Shown one piece after another: positions 1-12,600 of a stretch of DNA of 64,000 nucleotides. Each line of letters starts with the position of its first letter. The first letter of the stretch is position 1. Position numbers and translations under genes: made by a program. The stretch covers positions 1,220,568-1,284,567 of the forward strand of contig VZTJ01001732.1 in assembly GCA_013397795.1 (NCBI GenBank), read 5' to 3'. Below the pieces are notes generated by a model. It made no database searches and was not told where the DNA came from. It saw only the letters and a program-made list of their open reading frames with translations. The DNA comes from Orthonyx spaldingii (lineage: Eukaryota > Chordata > Aves > Passeriformes > Orthonychidae).

Positions 1-14
1 TCTTTTATAGAAGC

Positions 15-441
15 TCCACATTGCCCATGACCCCCAGTAAAAGAGAGACTGACAAACTGGAGTGAGTCCAGAGAAGGACCGCTAAACTGGCCTGGAGCTC
101 GTGACACAAGAGAAGAAGCTGAGAGTTGAATCTGTGAAGTCAAATCTTAGGGTTTCTATTGTTCAGCTGTCTAAAAGCCAGTCAGGGTCTTTGCAGAAAT
201 TTAGAGTAAAAGAAAAAAGAAAAGAAATCCTAATCACATACTAGTCATAAAACATTAAAAAGATGACAACTATGCAGGGAACAAGCTGCTTAGGGAGGCT
301 GTGAAATGTCCATCCTTGGAATTACTCAAAGTTTTACTAGGTAAGGCATGGAGCAAGCTGATACAGCATGAAAACTGGCCCTGCTTAGAGCAGGGGCCTG
401 GACCAGACAACATTGAGATGTAAAATATTGTATGATTCTAT
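15..441 (+). mobile_element. CR1 non-LTR retrotransposon fragment, sense, degraded
   Basis: Two colinear blocks match avian CR1 3' regions. The block at about 40-130 (gagtgagtccagagaagg, then ctggcctggagct and agaagctgagagttg) matches the segment just upstream of the 3' UTR. The block at about 270-441 (ggaacaagctgcttagggag, then ccctgcttagagcagggg) matches the tail and ends in tgtatgattctat at about 429-441. The sequence between them is strongly diverged or indel-ridden, so this is an old copy. It has no coding capacity. The left boundary may lie outside the window. Confidence 0.75.
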
Positions 442-2855
442 ACACATGGACATGGTTAGCAAATTTTGATGCATGTTTCAACAAAATTTTAGTGGCCAAA
501 AACACCCCTTATAAACCATGAAACAAACTTCATTTTAAGTGATTCAGCATAATATACATGACTGTTATGATCAGTGATGAAACTCCGTCATTGTCATTAA
601 CTACCATGAAAGACAAGCCAGCAATTATTACTTTGTCCTCTTTCCTAAACCCTTAAATTGTCCTTTAAGGTATTAGAGTTATTACCATATATGGTTAAAT
701 TATAAGCAGACATGACCTTAAATTAGAACTTCAGAGACCCCCGTGAGCTTGTGAAAAAACAGGATCCAGAGTGAAATTTGGAAACCCTAAGCTTTTAAGA
801 CTCTGAATTTAGGAGGAGCTTATTCTGTCAATGTCCTAAAAGAAATGGTTCACCCGGCTCCTCCAGGAAGCACAGGAGAATGAAATCTTGGCTCCACTAA
901 AATGACAGGAATTTTGTTGCAGTGAAATTACGATTTCCTCAGATTGTACATTTTATACTATCAAAGTTTGTTCACTTCATTCCATAATCTTTTTGATGCA
1001 AGTAAGCAAGGCACACAGAAACTGAAGTTATCTTTGGAAAATGTCCCATGGGCTCTTTTAAGAACTTTCAAAAAGGATTCTGCTTTAAATCTTTGGGTAC
1101 ATTTATAAAATAGGTTTATAAAAATACGTACGTAATCACAAATTATTTTAGTCTTGACAAGAGCATATGAATTTAAAGAACATGAGTCATAAAGACAAAA
1201 CTTCAGTCAGATAGAAGAATCCAATTTAGAAATCCCATTAGCTTGCATGTTACTTTATTTGACTTTCTTGAGCAGCACATTCCAAAGAAGTATTTCCAGC
1301 AGAATAGTAAACATTAATAGAAAAGTGTTCTCCATGTTAAAGGAACATAATATTCAGTGGAATGCTGAGGATTCCTTAAAGTAAAAAGGATTGCACCAAC
1401 CAAACTGCAATGTGTAGGCATCACTTCTGGAAAGTGTTTATATCAAGTAGACACAGGAGAATAAATACAAAGAAAAAGTTGGAGCATCTGTAGATAAATT
1501 TCTATTTGTTCAACAAAAAACTGATGCCAAGCAGGATATTGCACAGAACTATAAATTCAGCTTCAGATCAATGGTTTGTTGTAGTGGTTCATTCTCTAAA
1601 ATACAAAATAAAATGAAAGTAAGAGGATCTCTCTCCTGAGCAAATTTGTATTATCTTTGTGGAATTCATGCAACTACTGAAAAACCTAAATATGCATGTG
1701 TTTAGGTATCAGTGTCATCACATACATCTATATATAAAGATTGTTTGGCTCAAATTTATTGTGGAATATTACAGTATTCACTATCATATTCAGTGTATAA
1801 GGCAGTGTGGTTCTTTTTATATTTGAAAGAGACCTCTTCACTTGTTTAAATTGATATTAACACCATTTGGTTTTTTAATGGATAAGATGGCAAGGTAGGT
1901 GGAACCTAATCTCTTAAAAAAAGTAATATAAATATTTTTGATTTGTTGCTTTATTACAGTCTACAACTTGAGTTCCTCGGTTTCTACATCCTTAATTAGA
2001 AGATAATTGAAAGTGGCTTGAAAGTGGCAGGTTTTTGTACCTGTTCCTAAAATTGGTTTCAATGAGTTCATACTTTTGAATCTGCCAACAACAGACAGGT
2101 TTGAAAAAGATCCAATTCTCTGTTCCTAAAAGATGAGACATTAGGAAACAGCCTATGATTTGTTACTTTATCACTATAAATTACTCTCATAATTTATATG
2201 GAAAATACTTTCTCTGCAGTTAAAGACCAGAAAAAAATCCCAGAAAAATGCATTAGAAAATCATTAACACACTGTCAAAAAGATGAAACGCATATTGAAT
2301 GTTTATGCTGTCTCACTGGTTTGAATCAAATAACTGTGTGCCAGCATTCCCCTTGGATCCCAGCTGATACACGGAAAGCAACCAGTCTCTTCAAAATGGC
2401 AGGGCAGACTGGTGGAGATTCAGCACAGGAGGTGACAAACCCCTCTGAATTACAACCAGCAGTCAGCCTTCTAAATGATTGCTGCTGACTCTCTGGTATA
2501 ATACACTACCTTTCCCCAGTAACACTCAGGGGTGGTATCTTGCTCATATTCCTGAAGCCAGAATCTTACTGCTGTTTTGCACAGCAACAATAGAATGGAC
2601 CCTGAAATCTAAAAAGATGCACTCTTTGTGACAGTGGAAAGTCCCACTGACTTCAGCATTGCTTGAGTTAACCAGGAAAAACAAAGCACAGATGTAGAGA
2701 CAAATAGAGGTAAAGATGCAGAGAGAGTGATACCTACTGTCATACATGGCACGGCAGTGGTGATTCCTGCTGCTGTGAATCTTTTTTCTTTCCTGTTAAA
2801 GCTGTGGAATCAATATTAACTTGTTAGCTAAAAAACATCCACAAACCTGAATTAA

Positions 2856-2871
2856 GGGGGGGTGTGTGTGT
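2856..2871. repeat. Poly-G plus short (TG)n tract
   Basis: A run of seven G is followed directly by four to five TG dinucleotides. It is a simple-sequence tract, too short to be a strong microsatellite. Confidence 0.7.
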
Positions 2872-3333
2872 ACTTCCTAACAGTAGGAATTATCGGTATA
2901 CTCCCTTTTAACTGAACAACTCCACACTCACACAGGAACCTGCAACCTGGCATTATGGAATCTTTTAAAAACAATGGCAAAAAGAGAAATCGCCTCTTTC
3001 TTTAAATCCATAGGATCTCTCATACCTTATCTGCAACTTTGTAAGTGTATCTTACATAGTTACCTTGGACTCTTCCCTTTGGAAGTGGGAGGAACTGAGG
3101 TGTTCACACCAAAAAAGATTTCAGCACTACTGTTCCTTTCCAGAGTTTTTTACTGTATGGTTTAACAAAAGCTTCAATACCTTTTACATCTGGTTACTAT
3201 GCTCAGGACACAACATAAGAAGATGGACCACACTCCTAAAGGCAAAGTAAAGATATGTAGTGATAAGACTGATGTCACAGCTATGTGTGTCATGTCTGCT
3301 AAGAAAACACATCCCTTGGCTTTCTAACTCTTT

Positions 3334-3374
3334 GGGAGGTTTTTTTGGGGGGAGGTTTTTTGGGGTTTTTTTGA
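3334..3374 (+). repeat. G/T-only low-complexity tract with alternating G and T runs
   Basis: About 40 bases on the plus strand are almost exclusively G and T. G runs of 3, 2, 6, 2 and 4 are separated by T6-T7 runs and single A residues. The composition could form a two-tetrad G-quadruplex on the plus strand, but only three runs reach three or more G, so a stable three-tetrad structure is not supported. Confidence 0.6.
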
Positions 3375-5693
3375 GATTTCATTGTTCAAAATTTTCTAAT
3401 TGGGATATTTTCTTAAGCTCTCTGGTATCTTGTATTGAGACATACGGAAAAACCGAGCCAGCCCACTCACTGATAGCAGCAGAAAGTACATAGACCCAAA
3501 GTTTATCTCTGTGTTGCACAACACAAATTATGACCTGGCTTCAACATGGCAAAAGACTAAAGGTGACGTAGCTGAGTTTTCAGCTGCTGGTTCTTTGTGG
3601 TCTGTCTTGGAATACTGCATGAAAAACACCTGCAGCATTTTCAACCTGCCATGGTATCAGCAATTTTCATGGGTTTTAACACTAAAGACTTCAATGGAGA
3701 CCCTTACGGTGGCTTTGAACAGTAATAAATTCTGATGAAATACCTCCCACCCCTGCAGACTACCTTAATCTCTTTCAGGCATATACAGGATAACCTCCAG
3801 GAATATCAGCACTCTGCTGGGATATGGGGAAAAGGGCAGAAAATCTGTGGATGACAGTTCAGCTGAGAGATAAAACTCACCAACTTTCTTTGAAAATTAT
3901 TTTAGTATACAAATCAAATGAAAATATTTTAAACACTGGCTTGTCCTATGCAAACAAATTTCCACTTTCTGTGCCAAAGCATGAAAAGGTTGCAATCAAG
4001 AATTACCCTGCATTTGAATGGGATGCTCCATCAGAAGAAGGAAATCACAATTTCTTATAATTGGGGACAAAAGGGAAAAAGCTTCTTTTAGCTGGAAATA
4101 AAAGAATCATACAGCTTTTCATTATTTTAATGCTACTAAATAACTACTACTCTTTGAATAGTTTCAAATTATTTCTTCCCACAAAAGCCTCAACTCTTTT
4201 TTTAAATTAGTACAGTAGCAAAGCTGACTCGCTTCTTGTTGGGAACTACTTCGGTAGCAGAAACCTCAAACTGAAAATTTAAATACAGAAGGGCATTAAT
4301 TTAGAAACTTATTTCTTGTGTACAGTGGAGGGATCCTGTAGTAATTTATAAAATCTGCAGAGCCAGCAACTAGACTGAAACAGCTCTTCACTGCCTTCTG
4401 TTCTTCTTGTCCCTTTGGCCTCCCATGAATAAATACCTCAATAAATTAGAAGATAGGATGATGAAGCCCAACTTTAGAAAAAAAAAAAGAAGCTTTCTAG
4501 CAAGGAAGTCTTCAGGCATTTGCACATCATTGTCAGAGAATAACAACAGAACTATTAGGCAAGCAGTGCCTTAAGGAACGTGCAGGATGACCAGTGGCAG
4601 TATTCAATTTCATTAATTCCATGGTACATTCTTTTTGAACAGATATTCACCCCACAGTGCATACTTTTTAGAATGATATTCAGAAGATATCAGGCAATAA
4701 TGATTGAATAATATTAATGACCACACTCCATCATCCCCAAACTCTGACTGTGATATTTAGTTCATGAGCTCTCTATGGAATGCTTACAGGTGAAGTAACC
4801 TAGATTTTATCAATCAAAGATAAAGACTCCGTGCTGGCAAATAATGGCTGAATCGCAAAAATACCTTTCAACTGCCCTCTTACAGAAATTCCACAAGCCA
4901 TTTACAAATATAGAAGCCATCAGATGTGTTTTGCTGCTGTTTAGTATATAATGTAAGGCTTTGCAGCTCTCCATTACCAGAAATTAACAAGTTAGTTTGG
5001 ATAAAAGAAGAATGCTAAAACCGTAGCATTACCTGGACTGGGACTTTAAAATATGTGTGATGCCAATTATTCTTTCACCACAAAGCTGAATGAAAACCAG
5101 GTTTTCTTTCCAAACTTTCAAAGGGTTTGCTTAGCTGAAACCAACAAGCAAAAAATCACACTTCTCCACACTTTCTGATCTCCGTTGGAAGTGGAAGTAT
5201 CAAATATCTGCAAAAGACACTATCTCAGTGATATTTCTGACATGTCTAAAGGCAGAATACTCATGAAATACTCTGATGTAAGAATTACAGAGCGAAAGGT
5301 TAGGAGTTCAAATAAGCAAACTTTTTTTCCCTTCCAACTTTGGAATTACTAGAATAGCCAAAACTATTCTGTTATTCTGAAAGCATTTTTCTCTGTACTT
5401 AAGAGTAATATAGCAATTAATAAAAAAACCCCAGGAGTTAAAATTGGCACATGGATGTAATGGGAGTGCCACAGCATTACTGGCTGCAAATCCCCAGTGT
5501 TCTATAGCAAATATAAACATAGTATCAATAATTGACAGCTAGTTGATATATAAGGAGCATTCTGGTTAGCAACTTAGCTTCTTCACTAAACCCATTAGGG
5601 AAATATGCAATTTAACCACAGGTAGTGCCTACAAATTGTAATGCATTGCTGCAAGTTTCCCATCATTGGCTACTACCATTTACATTTAAAAAT

Positions 5694-6535
5694 AAAAGAA
5701 TGTGGTGAATGTTGTACCGGGTCAGACCTCTGGTCCATCTTAGCCTGGGATCCTGAAAAATAGCAACAGGAGATGCTGACTGGGGAGAATATACAAGCCT
5801 AATCTTTATCCAGAGCCATTCCTCTGCTCTCCACCAATCAAAATTTCCAGATTAGGGATGTTAAAGACCTCCCTGACTATTTTGTTTAGTGTCTGTTTAT
5901 GCACCGGATGTTCATGAATTCTTTAAAACCCTTTTGAACCCATTTATACTGTCTTCACACTCTTCTGTCAAAGTGGACACAAAAATTAGCTATCTGCATT
6001 GTAAAAAGGAATTAACCATTTTAAATGGATGTCTTGTTAGTTTCAGCAACTGACTTCCAATTGTAAAAGTACCACGTTAGGAGCTAATTAACATTTTGCA
6101 TTCATTTTACCTACCACCTTCATGTCTTTGCAAACTTTGATCATAATTTTTTCCAGCTATCTCTGTTTCAAATGTAATATTTCAGTTGCTATTCATAAGG
6201 CAGATGTTTCATCTTATCTTTTAAGTTGCCCTCCTCTGCACCTTCTTCACCTTGACTATCTTTAATATTAGATAGTCAATAGAATATTCTTGTGTATCTT
6301 GAAGCACAGAAGTCAGAAGTACACATAGTACTCAGCATGTGGGCACATCAGGGTTTTGCACAGTTAGGCTCTGTCCTGTTCTCAGTACCCTTCCTGATAA
6401 TGCCAGCAATATATTGGCTTTTTTGGCTGCTGCTGCACACTGTGAGGGTGATTTCAGGGAACTCTCAATTATGATTATGGATTCTCTTCCTTTAGATGCA
6501 ACTGCCAGTTCTGATGAAGCTTCATGGAAGCATTA
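5694..6535 (-). mobile_element. Old, long CR1-family copy, antisense (3' tail to distal ORF2)
   Basis: A series of short matches occurs in the order expected for an inverted CR1. The 3'-end signature is gggtcagacctctggtccat (5719-5738). It is followed by ttttgaacccatttatact (about 5932), ttgccctcctctgcaccttc (about 6226), ctcagcatgtgggcacatcag (about 6331, without its last base), and gcttttttggctgctgctgc (6417 on), then the ...ttcagggaactctc block near 6455. The colinearity over about 840 bp makes chance similarity unlikely. This wording resembles CR1 copies known from turtles and crocodilians, which suggests an ancient insertion. All antisense open frames here, such as 6292-6474 on the plus strand, are by-products of the repeat. 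Confidence 0.8.
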
Positions 6536-8029
6536 CTGAATGACATTTAACTTACCATATTGTATTTTAAATGACACAGTTACTCAGGACTCAGAACTCA
6601 GCTCTGACTAGGATCCATGAACAAATACTTGTCTAAGAAAGCCTATGCCAACCTTCTTAGTGTGTTCCATATTTCAACAATGATCTCTGCAGAGACTTGC
6701 AAAGAACAATGCTGCAAGGCAAACATTTTTAGAACAGTCCTCAACATCTGGCCCAGGTTTGTACTTCATACTGCAGCAGATGTGGTCCCTTCTGTGCCCC
6801 CTTTCCAAGACAGGTAGGCCACAGCCAGCTGCTTCTGTTTGTTCTCTCATTTTCACGGGCTACTTGAGACAGAGATAGGAGTGGAGCCCTCACAGAGCAC
6901 TAACATTTTGTGCCAAATGGAGTGTTTTGCACCAAAGGGAAATGTGGGATCAGGAGTATAACAAGTCCAAAAGGGTAAGCAAAGAGTTTGCGGCTGAAAG
7001 CAGCACAATGTGTCAGCAAGAGAGAACAGCAGCCTTGTTGGCATTGCTGCTGGCCAGAGCCTTAATCTGTAAATCACTGCGCAGCCAACATGTCAAAAAA
7101 GTTTGGCCACCCTGGTGTACAGGCATCAGGCAAAAAAACAACCTACTGTGCAAACCTCCAGCAGCAACCCATGCCAGTGTGCAAAACACCAGCAGAACTA
7201 GGAAGAGGAAAAGCAAAATGGCCGAAGTCCAATCGCTTTTAATCAAGAGGCCACAAGTGAAAAGATCCTGTTCTACAATCTTAAAAGAGAAAAAAAAACC
7301 CCTCAAGAATATAGTCTGCAAATTTCCTCATCTCCATTTGGGAAAGCACTCCAGAATTTTTGGCACTAAGATGAGAAGTCAGTAGCAATTTAACTAAAAT
7401 GTCAGATGTTGCTGCCAAGTGTTGGTAGCTATTTTAAGGTATAAATCCAGGTTGCCCTGAAAGCCTAAACTGCTACCTTCTTCCCCACTCTCATCACTAG
7501 TATTTTATGGGAATCATTTAATCATGCCAGAGAGGTTCAGTTTTTTAAACAAAACTAGAGATCTACAAATTTAAAAGTTCTTTCCTCTACTCCTGTGTCT
7601 GCAGTCAGGCCAAGTTATGTTCTCTGACTCATTACACCTGGAAGCAGTACACAAGGTGGGGTGCAATCTCCTAAGAGGACTAGTGAGTTGCCATGGTGAA
7701 GAACTTGGCACGTCTCACTAGGGCAAACACCCTAAAGAATCACACTAAGAGATAAACACTACATAGAATCAGCCAAGATTTCTTTTTTCCTCCTCTCCTT
7801 TCTCCTCTCATTACATAAATTTTGGTTTTCTAATTCAGAATGTCCATGCACTTAAACAACAATTTGTCATGGAAACATACTGAGCTTTCACCAGAAAGTT
7901 AAATCCTGGACAGGCAGAATTTTCCAGCCAAATCTAAGGTCAGAAACCTCAAATTTGCACTAAGACAGGATACAGGACACACAAATTCAAACTGCTGATT
8001 TAATTTGAAGCAAGAACATACAACTTCCT
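6536..8029. other. Unannotated stretch with a 152-codon open frame of unknown meaning
   Basis: The frame 6927-7385 (+) is the second-longest in the window. Its product would be Lys/Arg-rich with no signal peptide, transmembrane segment or motif I recognise. An overlapping opposite-strand frame (7013-7321) is also open, which suggests local stop-codon scarcity rather than coding. No repeat family was recognised. Confidence 0.5.
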
Positions 8030-8349
8030 CATGAGGGGAAGAGCAAGGCCAGGCACTGATCTGTCATCTGTGGTGACCAGTGACAGGACCTGAAGCAATG
8101 GCCTGAAATTGTGTCAGGAGAGGTCTAGGTTGGATATCAGGAACAGGTTCTTCCCCCAGAGGGTGGTTGGGCACTGGAACAGGCTCCCAAGGGAAGTGGT
8201 CACAGCACCAGCCTGATGGAGCTCAAGAAGGGTTTGGTCAACGCTCTCAGGCACAGGGTGTGACTCTTGGGATGTCCTGTGCAGGGCTGAGAGTTGGACT
8301 CCATGCTACTTGTGGGTTCCTTCCAACTCAGAATATTCTGTGAGTCTTG
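8030..8349 (+). mobile_element. CR1 retrotransposon 3' end, sense, well preserved
   Basis: This is a continuous match to an avian CR1 tail. It includes gtgaccagtgacaggacctg (8073 on), aggttggatatcaggaacag (8127 on), gggcactggaacaggctccc (8169 on), ctctcaggcacagggtgtga (8244 on) and ccttccaactcagaatattc (8319 on), and ends near the expected terminal octamers (ttctgtgagtctt). It is a 5'-truncated copy with no RT domain. Its better preservation makes it younger than the copies at 1-441 and 5694-6535. Confidence 0.9.
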
Positions 8350-9542
8350 ATAACTTAGACTTCCCAGAAAAACATCCACAAAAATATACTCAGACACCAA
8401 ATCAGTCCGTCCCAACAAAATTATTATATTTTGGGGAAAAAACTCCAGCTTATTGGGACACAGGAAAAAACCCAAACAAACTATGGCCTAGTAGCATGAG
8501 AGCTGTCTTTGATGGAAAGGATACCAAAGTTATACTCATGTTTTCATTGAGAAAATGACTCAGATTTTATGCCAGAGGCCTACTCAGGTACTGGTTTGGT
8601 ACGCATCACTCTCCTGTCTTCATCCAAGAATACATAGTGAAAGATTCTGTCTATGTTATTTACTGTGAAAAGCACAAATATTTAAAATTACTAATAACAA
8701 TGTTTTTGGATAATTTTAATGTTGGGTTGCTGAACCTGTTTACCAGCAAAAGTTGTAGTAAATCCTATGCCTACTAAAGAAAACAATCTTTACTGCAGGT
8801 TTGCAATAAAGTAAACAGAAAAAACCAGTGGGGAAATACTGACATGAAACACCAACCAATTGCCAACTTGTTTCTCATGTGTGATTCTTCTGAAAATTGA
8901 ATTTAGCTCTGACTGTCTCTTCTACCATATATACTTGCTTATCTTTATTAATGCACCTCCAGTAACCTCAAGAGACAATATCTTTGAGAAAGCTCGAAAG
9001 ACAGTTTTTTATCATATGATTTGCAAATAAAAAATTTACATCTCCTACTGTGACTTAGGCACCATTGTATTTTTTGTTGCCAGACCATGTATTGGTTTAA
9101 TTTGTGCCATTTACAGAAGTCAATGCAAACTTTCAACAATCAGGCTAATAAGATGAAACCTTTATTACTGAAGTTACAGTAGTGCTGACTTGATTACTGT
9201 TCTTAAAATAACACTTTTCTGCTTGACAAATTATTTATAAAATGATAGCACTTATTCTTTGAGAGACTGTTTTCTGGATATTTACAAGTAAATCCCTTGA
9301 TTGGCTGCGGAAGCAAAAGTTCTAAAATTTGACCTTTTAAGAAACAAAGTAATCCTATAGTTGGAGATCAAATAATAGGAAGAAACCTGCATTAGCTGCT
9401 CGATTTTAGAAAGCTTCAATGTAAATGTAAATGTGTAGTTAAAAGAATTATCTTTCAGCACCACCAGCCTCCAAATTTGTCCTTGTTACAGGTTTTTGTT
9501 ATGTTCCGTCTCATGGGTGACCTCTGTTTTCTCTTTTAACAG
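8350..9542. other. A+T-rich non-coding stretch
   Basis: Nothing recognisable was seen apart from frames shorter than about 85 codons. The last 40 bases end in a pyrimidine-rich acceptor-like tract that precedes the candidate exon at 9543. Confidence 0.5.
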
Positions 9543-9606
9543 ATGACTGCCCGGGGAAATGGCAAGGACAAATCCAGCTCCACTTCTCACAGCAGATAAG
9601 GAAAAG
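9543..9606 (+). other. Candidate short exon, plus strand (unidentified)
   Basis: This 64-base segment is preceded by a strong 3' splice-site pattern (tgttttctcttttaacag, ending 9542) and followed by a canonical donor (aaag|gtaaac at 9606/9607). It contains ATG at its first base, giving an 18-codon frame to TAA at 9597-9599. A second frame, offset by two bases, is open throughout and begins DCPGKWQGQIQL. The segment has one CpG and is less A+T-rich than its surroundings. No protein family is recognised, and the length is not a multiple of three. It could equally be a non-coding RNA exon or chance. Confidence 0.22.
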
Positions 9607-12600
9607 GTAAACACCATGACACCACCATTATGGGCATCCAGTGCTAATGTGTAAATGAGATGAGAACCTCAGACAAACACTAAAAGCCAGATGGTCAAGT
9701 TGCAATATTTTAATAGTCAGATTTCAGGCTTTCTAAAATGTATGTGTCATCAAGGTCAGAGCAAGCACACACCTGCATCGCAGTGCCAGCATCCCAATAA
9801 ATACTTTTGGAACATTGTTCAGAAGTCCCGAAGAGTTCTATTATTCAAAGCTAGCACGTATGAATAATATTAAGTGAACGTAATTATTAGTACAGACTTT
9901 TTTTTCCATGCCAGCTGACAAAGATTTATTAAGGTAGGTTCATATTGGCATGAAAATTACTCTAAAAATATCAAATAAATAATACTCTTTGTAAAATTTG
10001 TAACGTCCCAACATTTTGGCTAACATGCAAGTGCACATAAATCAGTCAGACCCTGTTTGCTGCCTTAGGAGATATTACTTTAACTTAATTAAAACTGTAG
10101 CAGAAATGCCATGAGGATATGTCATTTTGTTCAATTTCAATATTAGGAAAGTGATATTTTAAATTAAGGAGCTGAGTTTTCAAATAATTTATCACATAGT
10201 GTTTTTATAAACATTGAAACTTGGAAAAGGTCTTCTCACTGAGAACTCTAATCCATTGTAGTAAAGCACAGAACTGAAAATGTATAACTGCTGCTTCATT
10301 ATTCCCATCGAATTTGGAGAAAAGATGTTGAAAAGTTCAGATTTTGTAGGGTACAATCTCCTCTTTCTTGGTCACCTCTAAATGAATCTTAAATTATAAC
10401 ACTGCTAGGCAGAAATTACCGCTGGCAATTATTTATCGGGATATGGCTTGAACCATAAGTTTTAAGTTAGATGGATACCACCATAAGGTACCAATTCTGT
10501 AAAACTTCTATTTGAATAATATTAGAGAGAACTATGAAGAACAAAAACTAGGAAATTTTTTGTGTGTCCAAAGTCCACACCTGAGTCTAAATGGAGTCAT
10601 TAACAAGTCTTTTTGGTTACAGTTCTATTTCTTTTATTAGTTGCATCAGAATTTAGCCTCATTTTTACTATCTTGAACCAACAGTTTCCATTATCACTAG
10701 GCTTTATTTGGCTATACTATCAGCTGCATCCACCTGGAGCAGGGCTCCATCTGAGTTTACCACCTGTCTCTAACACCTTTGTGCCTGTATATATCTACTG
10801 TTTCCCAAAGAAATTTAATGATCTTAATGATATTACTGAAAGGGACTCCACTACATCATAATAAAGGCCCCAGTAGACCACTGGGGTCTTGTGAAGACAG
10901 CACAACGGGGCATATAAAAGATTACCTTGTAATGAGAATTTAGGCATCTTCATCCTTAGTCACAATGCTATACACAGCAATATTAGTGGGCAGCAACTTG
11001 CACAGTTGTACTCAATATGCACATCCTCCATCTGGAAACTGTCACACATCCCTGGCTAAACAACAGGAACTGCCATGGGCTCTTCAAATTTCTAGTTCCT
11101 ACAAAGTGGTCATATGGCTTTTGGATTGTTAGAGGAAAAATGGAAAACAGTTTCTTTTTCTCCAAAATAGGTTTTGGAATAAACCAAAACCTCTGGTATT
11201 GCTTCCTGCCTTTTTTGAGTCATTTCCTTCTCTATCTCTGTCAGTCATCCACCTTTCACATTCTTTCCTTCTTTTCCAGCTGCCATAAGCAGTTGTCTTT
11301 TTTCCTCTAGTTTTCCCTGAAAAACACTGTTGCTATCACCAAAACTGATGAATGCAACTGTCAGATCAACTTATTTCTTCAGAGCTGTCAAGCTTGCTTA
11401 ATAATCTTTGGAAAATCAGGCAAGGTAGTGAATGATGAAAATCAGGTGTTGGTTAGATGTTGGTCTGCTGCTAAGACCAGAGTTTGGGCTAGTACCCCAT
11501 CAGTTTGTACATTTCTCCCCATTTAAAAGTGAGTCACAGCATGATCCAGCATGAAATCCTTGTGAACATTTGTAGTTCAGACTAAATGACAGACATTGGT
11601 TTTTAATGGTGGTCTTCTTCCATACTTAACACTTCTCTTTCCTCCACCACAGAGACAACTACAAAATGAATTTGTTACCCACAAACTTAATATTCACATG
11701 CCTTCACCATTTCTTGTGGTTTGATGTGTTGTGGGGTTTTTTTCTGAACTTTCAGGTTAAAAATTTCCCTTGAATACTTACTGCCTGCAAAGACAAATAT
11801 CATATGCCATCTTACAAAAAGATTATTGACTGCACTGTGAATATTATAAGCTTACCTTAAAACAAGTGTGAGAACAGACAGCACTCTAAAAATGGCAGTG
11901 GAGGACCTATTGCATAATTTAGACATAACTCCAAGTATAGCACCATGGCCAAGTTTGTAAAATGTTATATTCAGAAGGGTGATGTGAATTTTCATAGTGT
12001 TAGAAGCTGTTCTTAGCACATAATTGTTATAAAAGACAAGATCTTTAAAAACAACGCTTTGATCGAAATGAATGTCTTGCCGGCACTCAAGTCAGCTAGC
12101 TGCCTGAAAAATGGTATCTTTGGGGACTACATTAGTTGTATGGAAGCTTAGCTAAGAGACTGCAACTAATTTCTATCCTGCTTTAATAATGGTTTGACAA
12201 AAAAGTGCTTAGTTCCCACACTGTTTCTACAGTGAATATAGTCCAAAGATTTCCCTCCCTGGGCTCTGTCTTTTTTAGCAAACCCACTGCAGTGGCTACA
12301 AAGCATAAATCGAAACGTAAGTTCTCTTCTGAGTTTGGCTGCTCGATGTGTTCCTTGCTAGACCAGCCACTTTTATCCTTCCTCCCCTTATTTAGGTTTT
12401 CCCCTACCTACCTTGACAAGATATTAACACAGAAGCACTTTCATCTTCTTGTATTAAAACAGTAGTCCCCCTTGGTCTAGTGGTTTGCAAAACCACTTTC
12501 ATCTCTGTGTAGGCTCCTAAGAATACTTAGTATTCATCAAATAATAATCTCTTTGTATTATTAAGCACATTTGATTGATTGCCCAGTGTTGATACTCAGT

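Larger units (their letters stand above)
442..5693. other. A+T-rich non-coding stretch, no gene recognised
   Basis: Only short open frames occur here, up to about 96 codons (for example 2198-2488), and none resembles a known domain. An 11-bp direct tandem duplication (ttgaaagtggc twice) lies at 2007-2028. The G/T-rich tracts at 2856-2871 and 3334-3374 are listed separately, and there is a poly-A run near 4480. No CR1-like block was seen. Confidence 0.6.

Noticed and set aside
6927..7385. 152-codon plus-strand open frame
   Set aside because: No recognisable domain, an opposite-strand frame is also open, and no convincing splice or promoter context exists. Kept only as a note.
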